A DNA stretch of 64,000 bases, from the NCBI RefSeq assembly GCF_900316465.1, contig NZ_ONDD01000013.1:16567-80566 (forward strand), given 5' to 3'. The DNA is from an uncultured Fibrobacter sp. GTDB taxonomy: Bacteria > Fibrobacterota > Fibrobacteria > Fibrobacterales > Fibrobacteraceae. The notes under the pieces were generated by a model. It was not told the DNA's origin, searched no databases, and was given only the letters and a program-made list of their open reading frames with translations. Shown here piece after piece: positions 17,769 to 25,925 of this stretch. The first letter of the stretch is position 1. Each line of letters begins with the position of its first letter. The position numbers were made by a program, and so were the translations under genes.

Positions 17769-18659
17769 ATGAGACCGTTTAGATTTTTACCTAAAGTTTT
17801 GCGCGTGTTGCTGATTAGCAATGCCGTTGTTTTTGGACTTGCCTTTATTGGCGGAATGCTTGGCTTGCAGCTGAACTTGCCTGGTGTTGGTGCCGGTAGC
17901 ATTCGCGAATACATTGCATACTTTGGCGCCTTTTGGCCGTTTGCGCCGGAACAGGCTTGGCGCTTTGTGTCTTACATGTTTGTGCACATTGACTTCTGGC
18001 ATTTCTTGTTTAACATGCTGATGCTTTGGATGTTCGGTAGTGATGTGGCCGACATGATGGGCACCAAGCATTTTACCGGAATGTATTTCTTCTGCGGAAT
18101 TTTTGCCGCGGTGTTTAGCTTGGCGATGTATTGGGTCGGCATGACGAATGCTCCGATTATCGGCGCGTCGGGAGCCCTCATGGGAATCTTTGTTGCCTAT
18201 TACAAGTTCTTCCCGAATCGCATGCTTCTGATGTTCTTCTTTTTCCCCATGCGAATCAAGTATGCCATGTGGTTCATGGTCGCAGTCGATGTGTTTATGG
18301 CGCATTCGGGAGATGGCGTTGCGCACTTGGCCCACTTGGGCGGTGTCGTAGGCGGATTCCTTTACATGCATTTCTACGAACGTGGTTTCGGTAACCTCGG
18401 TAAGGCATTCAAAAAAATGCGTGGCCCGAAGTTTACGGTGCATCCGGGTGGCCGTTCCGAAAGTAATTCCCGCACGGAATCTGGCTCGGAACCGGACGAC
18501 GCCATTGAAGGCGAAGTTTTTTATGTAGATGAAAACAAGCGGATGGATGAAATCCTTGCCAAGGTCAACCGCGAGGGAATCAATTCGCTGAACGAAACAG
18601 AACGTCAATTTTTACTTAAGGCGAGCGAAAAGTTGCGCCGCCGCAGAGGAGGCTTCTAA
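17769..18659 (+). CDS. Rhomboid-family intramembrane serine protease
   Basis: The 296-residue protein has about six membrane segments within residues 1-205. The catalytic serine is Ser135 in 'GASGALMG' and the catalytic His189 is in 'HLAHLGG'; His78 in 'DFWHFLFNML' matches the conserved loop-1 region. A soluble tail of about 90 charged residues follows. Rhomboids cut transmembrane helices within the bilayer; the substrate is unknown. The stop TAA shares its last base with the ATG of the next gene (18659), so the two are coupled. Confidence 0.9.
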   Translation: MRPFRFLPKVLRVLLISNAVVFGLAFIGGMLGLQLNLPGVGAGSIREYIAYFGAFWPFAPEQAWRFVSYMFVHIDFWHFLFNMLMLWMFGSDVADMMGTKHFTGMYFFCGIFAAVFSLAMYWVGMTNAPIIGASGALMGIFVAYYKFFPNRMLLMFFFFPMRIKYAMWFMVAVDVFMAHSGDGVAHLAHLGGVVGGFLYMHFYERGFGNLGKAFKKMRGPKFTVHPGGRSESNSRTESGSEPDDAIEGEVFYVDENKRMDEILAKVNREGINSLNETERQFLLKASEKLRRRRGGF

Positions 18660-19621
18660 TGAAGAAAGTTTTAGGTATGGGCGCAGCCCTCGTTGATATT
18701 TTGGCCAATGTGGATGACGCTTGGATCGAAGCTCAGGGTGTGCAGAAGGGTGGCATGAACATGGTGGATTGGCCCCAGATGGAAAAGTTCCTGGGCGCCC
18801 TCAAGAATCCGCTGCGCGTGCCGGGTGGCTCTACTTGCAATACAATGGTGGGTCTTTCTCGCCTGGGTGGCAAGGCCGCCTTTATCTCGAAGATCGGCAA
18901 CGACGAACTCGGTAACATTTTCAAGAAGCACTTGCAAGACAATGGTGTGGAATCGAAGCTCGGCTTGAGCGATGCCGCTACCGGTTGCGTTTTCAGCGCC
19001 GTGACGCCCGATGCCCAGCGTTCCATGTGGACTTATCTGGGCGCCTCCGATTTCTTGGGCAGCGACGACTTTGTGCCGGCTCTTTACGACGGCGTTGGCT
19101 TGCTGTATGCCGAAGGCTACCGTGCCTTTAACGCAGATTGTTTCAAGAAGTCCTTTACCTTGGCCCGCAGCCTGGGTGTAGAAACCGCTCTCGATTTTAG
19201 CAGCTTTGGCGTGGTGGAAGCCTGCCGCAAGCTCTTTGACGAACTCTTTGCCGAAGGGATGATCGATATCATCATTGCCAACGAAGACGAAGCTTATGCC
19301 TATGCGGGCGTCAAGGAAGAAGCCGCTCTCGATGTGCTTGCCAAGAAGGCCAAGGTTGCCGTAGTGAAAATCGGCAAGCGCGGCGCCCTGATTGCCAAGG
19401 ACGGCAAGGTGGTGCATGTGCAGGCTGGCCCTGCCAAGGCTATCGATACTACGGGTGCCGGCGACTTGTGGGCATCGGGATTCCTGTATGGCTACATGAA
19501 CGGCTGGGATATGGAAAAATCGGGCAATTTGGGCAGTGTCGTGAGTAACGAAGTGGTCCAGGTGATGGGTGCCCAGATTCCGGAAGACGGCTGGAAGCGA
19601 ATTTTAGCTACGCTTTCGTAA
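18659..19621 (+). CDS. PfkB-family carbohydrate/nucleoside kinase (adenosine kinase-like)
   Basis: The 320-residue protein has the two PfkB signatures: 'PGGSTCNTMVGLSRLGG' with 'IGNDELG' in the N-terminal half and 'DTTGAGDLWASGFLYGY' near residue 262, which contains the catalytic Asp. The arrangement is closest to adenosine kinase/ribokinase-like proteins common in Bacteroidetes-related phyla. It would phosphorylate a sugar or nucleoside with ATP; the exact substrate cannot be read from the sequence. It is coupled to the rhomboid gene. Confidence 0.85.
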   Translation: MKKVLGMGAALVDILANVDDAWIEAQGVQKGGMNMVDWPQMEKFLGALKNPLRVPGGSTCNTMVGLSRLGGKAAFISKIGNDELGNIFKKHLQDNGVESKLGLSDAATGCVFSAVTPDAQRSMWTYLGASDFLGSDDFVPALYDGVGLLYAEGYRAFNADCFKKSFTLARSLGVETALDFSSFGVVEACRKLFDELFAEGMIDIIIANEDEAYAYAGVKEEAALDVLAKKAKVAVVKIGKRGALIAKDGKVVHVQAGPAKAIDTTGAGDLWASGFLYGYMNGWDMEKSGNLGSVVSNEVVQVMGAQIPEDGWKRILATLS

Positions 19622-19654
19622 ATTTTTGTATATATTTAAGGCTAGGAGAGTCGT

Positions 19655-20677
19655 ATGTTTAAGAAAGTCTGCCTAGCCGGCCTTGTGGCCACCGTGTTCT
19701 CTTTTGCGCAAGAAGAGACCTATATTCGCAATATCTGCGATACGTTATCCGTTTCTGCTACTCCGAAGGTGGAACTCAAGCTTAAACGCGTTGAGGAAAC
19801 CGTTTGGTATGGTTCCCGCGATTTAAAGAAGACTGATTCCGTTAAGGTGAATGTGCATGAGGATTATAGCACAATCACGCCTATCATGCAAAAGACCAGC
19901 CTTAGAATTCCCTATTCTATCGATGCAGGCTGCGTGTCTAGCAATTACAATCTTTTCAAGTATGGGGAATGGGACCAGAATGGCAAAAAATGGACTCTGA
20001 ACGATGAAAATGACGATTACGGCTCATGGATTATAGATGTCAATCTCTATAATATTCCCGGCTTTGATTCAACCAATTCGAATAATGTCCTGGTGGTAAA
20101 AAAGGGTGGCGTCAATTCCGAGGAGCTTTCTTTCTCGGCTGATGACTTGATGGTTTCAAGAACTTTTGAATTCGCTTTTGATTCATGGCAGGCCATTGTT
20201 TTGGGTAGGGTGAAAAAGAGCGATGGCGGAGCTTTGCTCTATTCTGGTTCGGCATTCAGGCTTGATTCCGCGGATGCGGTTGCTGCTGCTTTGGCTGCTT
20301 TTAATAAGAGAGAGGATGTTCCCGACTCGCTTTCTAAAATCCAGGTTCAGGTTTTACGTCCGGTGTTGACCGACCCGAACAAAAAAGCGGTGAACAGTTC
20401 TTCTTCTGTGGCGGAGTCGTCTTCGTCCGAGGCGAAGTCGTCTAGCAGTGTGGTGTCGAGTTCCTCTGTTGAATCCAGTTCCTCTGTGGAGCCGGAATCG
20501 TCGGAATCTTCTACAGCCATTGGCCGCCTACAGGCGACTCCACGCGCATTCGGCGCGGCCCGAGCGATCCGCAGGCTCGACGGTTCCGTGGTTAAGGCGG
20601 GCGAACAGCTTGTGCCCGGCGTTTACTACGTGAAGGGCGTTGACGGCCGCTGGAAAAAGCAAGTCGAATTGCCGTAA
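19655..20677 (+). CDS. Secreted protein with serine-rich linker and C-terminal sorting-like module
   Basis: A signal peptide (about residues 1-19, ending FAQE) precedes about 225 residues without a recognisable domain. A low-complexity Ser/Val/Glu linker follows (residues about 247-288, runs of four serines), of the type used as an interdomain spacer in Fibrobacter secreted proteins. The last 40 residues ('RRLDGSVVKAGEQL', then 'GVYYVKGVDGRW') resemble a small beta-sandwich terminal module, comparable to the end of the esterase at 5936. AGGAG sits 8 bases before the ATG, with TATATTT 17 bases before it. Function is unknown. Confidence 0.7.
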   Translation: MFKKVCLAGLVATVFSFAQEETYIRNICDTLSVSATPKVELKLKRVEETVWYGSRDLKKTDSVKVNVHEDYSTITPIMQKTSLRIPYSIDAGCVSSNYNLFKYGEWDQNGKKWTLNDENDDYGSWIIDVNLYNIPGFDSTNSNNVLVVKKGGVNSEELSFSADDLMVSRTFEFAFDSWQAIVLGRVKKSDGGALLYSGSAFRLDSADAVAAALAAFNKREDVPDSLSKIQVQVLRPVLTDPNKKAVNSSSSVAESSSSEAKSSSSVVSSSSVESSSSVEPESSESSTAIGRLQATPRAFGAARAIRRLDGSVVKAGEQLVPGVYYVKGVDGRWKKQVELP

Positions 20678-20709
20678 TGCAGTTCTGTAACGAATTCTTG
20701 AATGCTTGT

Positions 20710-20735
20710 CCCCGATAGTCCTGTCGGGGATTTTT
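20710..20735 (+). terminator. Terminator hairpin after the Ser-rich secreted protein gene
   Basis: CCCCGA (20710-20715) pairs with TCGGGG (20724-20729), followed by ATTTTT. A promoter-like TATATTTG (20737-20744) follows immediately, and the next ATG is at 20749. Confidence 0.7.
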
Positions 20736-20748
20736 GTATATTTGCGCT

Positions 20749-21168
20749 ATGATGCGTTTGATTAAAATCCTTGCGATTACCTTTTTGTTCTGTGGTTCAA
20801 TGGCACTAGCCGAAGAACCTGCCGTAGCTTCTCAGACATCGACTGCAGAAACCGAATTGAAACAGGAACTTGCAGTGCGCGACAGCGTGATGCAGGTGCA
20901 GGGAGATGCCTGTACGCTTGAAAAAGATTCCTTGCGTTCTGTCATCGAATCGGAAAAAGCCAAAAGCGAAAATTGGGAAAAGAGCTACAATACCGTCAAG
21001 AAAGATAATGAAACTTGTGCCCAAATGCTTGTCACCTCGATTGGCATAAATGAAAAGAAGCAAGAAAAGGAGCAGGAGAATCGTAGGTCCGCTGCCATGG
21101 CGGCTTCGTCTTCGTTCTTGGGCGGTGTCGGTATCGGCCTGCTGATCATGTGGCTGATCATGAAATAA
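20749..21168 (+). CDS. Small exported coiled-coil protein with C-terminal membrane helix
   Basis: Start 20749 (or the adjacent ATG at 20752) gives 139 residues; the upstream in-frame ATG at 20734 lies inside the terminator hairpin. It has a signal peptide ('FLFCGSMALAEE'), a central charged helical region (about residues 30-105) likely to form a coiled coil, and a C-terminal membrane segment 'GGVGIGLLIMWLIMK'. There is no ribosome-binding site between the TATATTTG element and the ATG. No function is recognised. Confidence 0.6.
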   Translation: MMRLIKILAITFLFCGSMALAEEPAVASQTSTAETELKQELAVRDSVMQVQGDACTLEKDSLRSVIESEKAKSENWEKSYNTVKKDNETCAQMLVTSIGINEKKQEKEQENRRSAAMAASSSFLGGVGIGLLIMWLIMK

Positions 21169-21190
21169 TTGGATTTGTGTTGAGGAGTGA

Positions 21191-22741
21191 ATGAATAAGA
21201 TTCTTTTGAGTGCAAGCCTGCTTTTGTGCGCAGGCTTTTGTTTTGCTAAAAATGCAGTGCCCGCCGGACCGTTCCAGTGGGGGCATACGCTTAAACCGCT
21301 TTCGACGACTAAAATGTCTACGGCAGAAATTTCGGCTTATATGCCTGCCAAGAAAAAACTGTTTGTCGTAGGTGATGCTAATGTCGTCGAAGTGGTGGAC
21401 TTGAGCAATCCGAGCGAAGCCAAAAAGATTTCTGAAGTACAGATTCCGGGTAATGCCTCTAGCGTGACGGTTCATGGAGACTTGGTCGCGGTCAGTATGC
21501 TTGAAGTCGAAGAATGGCGCAATGGCCAGGTGCAGGTGATGCGTTACACGGACAATCTCGAAGTGCTTGGATTGTATACGGTCTGCAGCCAGCCGGACAT
21601 GATCAAGTTTACGCCCGATGGCAAGAACTTGCTGGTGGCCTGCGAAGGCTCGCCGAGTACGGATTTTGCGGTAGACCCTGATGGCGGTATTGGATTCTTG
21701 ACTGTTGCTAAGGCGGACGCCGAATCGTGGAAAACTGCGGAATTTGCTGTGGCCGGATTTGATCATCTCGACACGAATAGACTTAAGAATGCTGGCGTGC
21801 GTGCTCCCGGAAATCAGGGCTTTTTGAAATCGCTGGAACCGGAATACATTACGGTTTCTGACGATTCCAAGCTGGCGTGGGTGAGCCTGCAAGAAAATAA
21901 CGCCATGGCGATTATCGATGTGCCGGCCAAGAAAATCAAGAAGGTTTTCCCGTTGGGTTTTGTAGACCATTCCAGAAATGGTTTTGCAATCGATGCCGTG
22001 AGCGACGGAAAGATTGATATCAAGAATTATTACCCGCTGCGTGGACTTCGCCAGCCTGATGGCATTGCCGCTTTTACGGCAGGCGACAGACACTTTGTGC
22101 TGACGGCAAACGAAGGTGCTCCTGTAAATGATTACAAGGCATGGACCGATGTAACGAGCGTGCAGGAACTTGTGGCACAGGGCCGTTTGGATGAAACCGT
22201 GTTTACGGAAAAGATAACGACAGACTTGAAGGATCTTTCGGTCAGCGCGCTGGAGCGTTGCGATGAGGGTAAGTACCGCACCCATAACGGCAAGTGTCCT
22301 TACGCCTATACGTTCGGTTCTCGCTCCGTGAGCATTTTTGACGGCGAAACGGGAAAACTGCTCTGGGATTCCGGAGAAATGTTTGAACGTGTCTTGGCAA
22401 AGATTGCGCCGGAATATTTCAATTGGAATTCCAAGAAGGGCAAGGCCAAAATGGATAAGCGCAGCAGCGATAAGGGCTGCGAACCCGAAAATGTGACTGT
22501 GGGCGAGGTCGGTAGACGTCGCTACGCCTTTGCTGGCTTGGAACGGTCGAGCGGTATTGCCGTTTTTGATGTCACTGACCCGGAGGCCCCGAAACTGGTG
22601 GATTACTACTTGGATCCGCTGGACCGTGGCCCCGAAGGCGTGTTGTTCATTTCTGCTGACGATAGCCCAATGCCTGGCCAAGCTTTGCTCGTTGTTGGCT
22701 ACGAATACAGCAAGACGCTGACGATTTATACGATTAAATAA
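21191..22741 (+). CDS. Secreted choice-of-anchor I family beta-propeller protein
   Basis: A signal peptide (residues about 1-19, 'LLLCAGFCFA') precedes repeated blade-like segments: 'LFVVGDANVVEVVDLSNP', 'PDMIKFTPDGKNLLVACEG', 'PDGIAAFTAGDRHFVLTANEG', 'RSSGIAVFDVTDPEAPKLV' and 'RGPEGVLFI'. The phrase 'TANEGAPVNDY' and this order are typical of the choice-of-anchor I (LVIVD-like) proteins found on bacterial surfaces. Molecular function is not established for the family. Its last 8 bases overlap the 3' end of hrpB on the other strand, so the two genes converge without an intergenic terminator. Confidence 0.78.
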   Translation: MNKILLSASLLLCAGFCFAKNAVPAGPFQWGHTLKPLSTTKMSTAEISAYMPAKKKLFVVGDANVVEVVDLSNPSEAKKISEVQIPGNASSVTVHGDLVAVSMLEVEEWRNGQVQVMRYTDNLEVLGLYTVCSQPDMIKFTPDGKNLLVACEGSPSTDFAVDPDGGIGFLTVAKADAESWKTAEFAVAGFDHLDTNRLKNAGVRAPGNQGFLKSLEPEYITVSDDSKLAWVSLQENNAMAIIDVPAKKIKKVFPLGFVDHSRNGFAIDAVSDGKIDIKNYYPLRGLRQPDGIAAFTAGDRHFVLTANEGAPVNDYKAWTDVTSVQELVAQGRLDETVFTEKITTDLKDLSVSALERCDEGKYRTHNGKCPYAYTFGSRSVSIFDGETGKLLWDSGEMFERVLAKIAPEYFNWNSKKGKAKMDKRSSDKGCEPENVTVGEVGRRRYAFAGLERSSGIAVFDVTDPEAPKLVDYYLDPLDRGPEGVLFISADDSPMPGQALLVVGYEYSKTLTIYTIK

Positions 22742-25271
22742 CGGATTCGGGCCAAGGGTGCTTGGGGTAGCGGCCACGCAATTCCTTGCGCACCTCGGCG
22801 TAGGTGTTCTGCCAGAATCCAGTCAAGTCCCAAGTTTTTTGAATTGTGCGGAAGTTCGGTGCGAGAATGTCGTACCGGACTTTTAATTTGCCGTCGGCAA
22901 TCTTGTGCTCGCCGCGGAGCTGCATCAAGTCTTCGATTCGGGCCGAGATTTCGACCAAAACGCCTTCGATGCTTTGCACGGATTTTCCGTCGTCGCTGAC
23001 GGCGACTTCTTGGTAGCTGTAGCGGGCGCGCTTGCCGTTGGGGAGCGTGTAATGGTCGGGGAAAGTTTTCCCGAGCCACTGTAGCATGGATTTGCCAAAA
23101 TAATCTTCGATGATGCTGCGGTAACGGTCTTCGTTAATGTCGCGGAGCAGGAACTTGCCGTTTGCGAATTCGTCGAAGATGAGTTCCATATCTTCTTCGT
23201 TGAATTCGGGGAGACCGTATTCGGGATAGAGCTTGGCGGCAAGGCGCATCTTGATGAGCTGCGTCTGAACGGCTTCGGTCAGGAACTTGCCGCTCCAATT
23301 TTCTTTCTCGATTTTTTCGCGCCAGGCGTCGACGGTAAGCTTCTTGAGTTCTTCAAGAACTTTAGGCGATGCCTCTTGCGTGAGAATTTCTTTGCGGGAA
23401 AGTTCGGTGGTGGAGCCGTCGGCGTTTTCGGATTCGCTGATTTCGACTCCGATGAATCTTTCTTGTCCGCTGCGCCACAAGAGCTCGTAGCGCGTCTTGG
23501 CGTTGCTGCCGCCGAGCATGTCTTGCGAAATGGGCGCGTAAAGGTTGACCTTGAGTTCGGACTTTGTGGTGCCGGTACGGAGCATGCTGAGTGCGAGAAT
23601 CGCGTAAGGCGGTTCTGCAACTTGCAGGCGAATCACGTTCTGGTTGGCGAGCTTGTAGGCATTGCCGCTCGGAGTCGCGAGCCTGTCCGGGAAAGCTTTC
23701 AAGAGGCTGCGAATGACGGATTCTCTCTCGTCTTTCGTCTGTAGGACGGAGCCCGTTCTCTCGTCTATTTTATCGCGGTAGTCGCGCAGTTGTCGGAGTG
23801 TGAACGAAATTTCACGCGGAACATCCCTGTTCTTGGACAAAGTATCACTTGCAAGTGTGAGAATGTCGTAGGCGACTTTTGCTTTCTGCAGAAATTCGGT
23901 GCCGGAGTGAATCCAGGCGAGTGCGGCGAGGAGCAAGTCGGGTAGATCAGCCTTGCTTTGAGCCGATGCGAGGAGCAGCGCGAGTGGAATGCTTGAAACT
24001 GGCGTGCGGATGGCCTTGAGGCCGAGTGCGGTGATTGTGCCGTCTTGGAGCATCCCGAATTTTTCGAGGAGTGCGGTCGCGGTCTTTTCGCGTGCTTCCG
24101 GAATTGCTGTCGGAAGTACTATGCCATCTGTCATCCCGGACTCGTTCCGGGATCTCCTTTCCTCGCCGAGATCCTCTAGCGCGGCCTTTTGCAGTAGTAA
24201 TTCCGAGGGCTCGATTTGCAGGACTTCGGGCACGATCCCTTGGGGCATACGCTTTTCGCTTTCCTCGCTCCAGAGGCGTATGGCACAACCATTCTGCGTA
24301 CGGCCGCTACGGCCGCTGCGCTGAATGGCATTTTGCATAGAAATGGGGAGCGTGCGCAGGACATTCACCTTTTCGCTGTCGTCATACAAACTCACTCGTT
24401 CGATGCCGCTATCGACGACGCCTGTCACGTTAGGCACGGTGATAGATGTTTCGGCGATGTTTGTGGTGAAGATGACACGCGGGCGTTCAGTGACTTCAAA
24501 GATGCGGTCTTGCGTTTCGCGGTCTTGCCCGCCATAGAGTTCCAGAAATTCGGCGCAGTTTGGGCCGAGGGCTTCGGAGGCGGCGGTGTGGCAGCGGGCG
24601 ATTTCGGCTTTGCCCGGTAAGAATACCAGCGTGGTCTGCCAGATGTTGTTGCGGTAGAGCGTGCGGAGCGCCCGCACCACTTCGGCGTCAAGTCCAACGC
24701 CCGAAACAAGCGATGTCCCCGTTGCCGGAGTCTGGTTGATAATCTGGACGGGGTAGAGCGGGTGGCCGAGGCTCAGGCACTTGACGCCGAGAACCGTTTC
24801 GAGTTCGGAACGGTTCAACGCCGCCGACATCACCGCAATCCTAGGCTTTTTGGCTCCCCTAAAAAACGCAAACAGCAAGTCCATGTCGGCTTTGCGTTCG
24901 TGGTATTCGTCAAAGACGATCCAGTCGGCATCCAGCTTGCCGTGTAGCAACTCTTGTAGAAAGTTACCGTAGGTTTGGAATAGTATGCGCGTGTCTGCGC
25001 TCTTGCAGCTGTCTTGCCTGAACTGGTAGCCGACAGTCTTGCCGCAGGTTTCCCCGTGGAGCTTTGCCGAGAACTGCGCCAGCGCGAGTGCCGCGATACG
25101 GCGTGGCTGCAAGACGACTACGCGGCCTTTGCAGTGCTTGCTTAAAAAGTAGGGGATGAATAGCGACTTGCCCGAGCCGGTCGGCGCTTCAATCAATAAA
25201 TTGCGAGAAGCCGCTATCGCGGCTTCCAGTTTGCCTTCTTCTTCGGCGAGTGCTAAATCTTTGTAATTCAC
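22734..25271 (-). CDS. hrpB: ATP-dependent DExH RNA helicase-like protein HrpB
   Basis: The 845-residue protein begins with motif I 'EAPTGSGKSLFIPYFL', then 'DEYHERKADMD' (motif II, DExH), 'TTNIAETSITVPNVTGVVDSG' and 'QRSGRSGRTQNGCAIRLW'. A C-terminal HrpB-specific region includes 'RYDILAPNFRTIQKTWDLTGFW'. The family is widespread but its substrate is poorly defined. An oddity: residues about 371-382 are encoded by a 28-bp REP-like palindrome (24130-24157) and fall in a stretch ('GEERRSRNESGMTDG') that looks like an insertion relative to other HrpB proteins. Confidence 0.92.
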   Translation of the reverse strand: MNYKDLALAEEEGKLEAAIAASRNLLIEAPTGSGKSLFIPYFLSKHCKGRVVVLQPRRIAALALAQFSAKLHGETCGKTVGYQFRQDSCKSADTRILFQTYGNFLQELLHGKLDADWIVFDEYHERKADMDLLFAFFRGAKKPRIAVMSAALNRSELETVLGVKCLSLGHPLYPVQIINQTPATGTSLVSGVGLDAEVVRALRTLYRNNIWQTTLVFLPGKAEIARCHTAASEALGPNCAEFLELYGGQDRETQDRIFEVTERPRVIFTTNIAETSITVPNVTGVVDSGIERVSLYDDSEKVNVLRTLPISMQNAIQRSGRSGRTQNGCAIRLWSEESEKRMPQGIVPEVLQIEPSELLLQKAALEDLGEERRSRNESGMTDGIVLPTAIPEAREKTATALLEKFGMLQDGTITALGLKAIRTPVSSIPLALLLASAQSKADLPDLLLAALAWIHSGTEFLQKAKVAYDILTLASDTLSKNRDVPREISFTLRQLRDYRDKIDERTGSVLQTKDERESVIRSLLKAFPDRLATPSGNAYKLANQNVIRLQVAEPPYAILALSMLRTGTTKSELKVNLYAPISQDMLGGSNAKTRYELLWRSGQERFIGVEISESENADGSTTELSRKEILTQEASPKVLEELKKLTVDAWREKIEKENWSGKFLTEAVQTQLIKMRLAAKLYPEYGLPEFNEEDMELIFDEFANGKFLLRDINEDRYRSIIEDYFGKSMLQWLGKTFPDHYTLPNGKRARYSYQEVAVSDDGKSVQSIEGVLVEISARIEDLMQLRGEHKIADGKLKVRYDILAPNFRTIQKTWDLTGFWQNTYAEVRKELRGRYPKHPWPESVI
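24130..24157. repeat. REP-like palindrome inside the hrpB coding region
   Basis: GTCATCCCGG (24130-24139) and CCGGGATCTCC (24147-24157) flank an 8-base centre. The intergenic copy at 51661-51688 has identical arms on the opposite strand and a different centre. In hrpB it is read through in frame without a stop. Confidence 0.85.
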
Positions 25272-25298
25272 TAAAGTCTATTGATTAAAGATCAATAA

Positions 25299-25763
25299 CT
25301 AGCGCGGGAACTTGAGCTTTTCGCCGGTGGCAACGTCGTTGTAAGGCTTCTTGCCTTCGTGGAACTTCTGGTTGATTACCAGGTTGTCGATACGGCGACG
25401 CAGGCCCTGTTCGGTCTTGCAGAAGAAATAGGCGACCTTGTTGGTGCCGGGCACCAGGAACATGGCGAGCTTGTACTTCTGAGACACGGCGCGGCGGAAG
25501 AACTTGAGGTCTTCTTTCTTGGGCACCACGAGGTGGGAACCTTCCTTGACTTCGCAAATCATGTCGGCATCGGCCAAAAGGGCGCGAGACTTCTGCTTGA
25601 GAGCGGCAAAGTTGGGTTCGGTGTTCTTCTTGATGGTTTCAAGGCTGAATGCACCACCGCCTTCCTTGAGGGCTTTGCGGACGCCGCGGAATGCAAACAC
25701 GCCGAGCACGATAAGGACAAGGGCTACAATGAAGGGCCAATAGTTGGCGAGAAAATCTAACAT
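25299..25763 (-). CDS. Membrane-anchored protein of unknown function
   Basis: The 154-residue protein has one N-terminal membrane segment (about residues 8-26) and then a basic soluble domain of about 125 residues with no recognised motif ('EVKEGSHLVVPKKEDLKFF', 'KVAYFFCKTEQGLRRRIDN'). It lies 27 bp upstream of hrpB on the same strand, so they may be co-transcribed. AAGAGG precedes the start at 9 bases and a CTATATTT-like element precedes that. The topology suggests the soluble part is cytoplasmic or periplasmic; the sequence does not decide. Confidence 0.65.
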   Translation of the reverse strand: MLDFLANYWPFIVALVLIVLGVFAFRGVRKALKEGGGAFSLETIKKNTEPNFAALKQKSRALLADADMICEVKEGSHLVVPKKEDLKFFRRAVSQKYKLAMFLVPGTNKVAYFFCKTEQGLRRRIDNLVINQKFHEGKKPYNDVATGEKLKFPR

Positions 25764-25815
25764 AAAAACCTCTTTTCTTTACGAAAGAAAATATAGAAAA
25801 ATAAATGATTTATGC

Positions 25816-25862
25816 GGGAGGGGACCCGGCTCGGAGTTGCGAAGGCCGCACGGTCCCCTCCC
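25816..25862. repeat. GC-rich inverted repeat upstream of the second Omp85-like gene
   Basis: GGGAGGGGACC (25816-25826) is perfectly complementary to GGTCCCCTCCC (25852-25862) with a 25-base loop. It lies in the 160-bp divergent intergenic region. The base composition differs sharply from the AT-rich surroundings. Confidence 0.8.
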
Positions 25863-25925
25863 TGCACCCTCCCCTTCCTTGGCCGACGCTTTTTTAAGGA
25901 GGCAAGCTTTTCTATATTCGTATTT

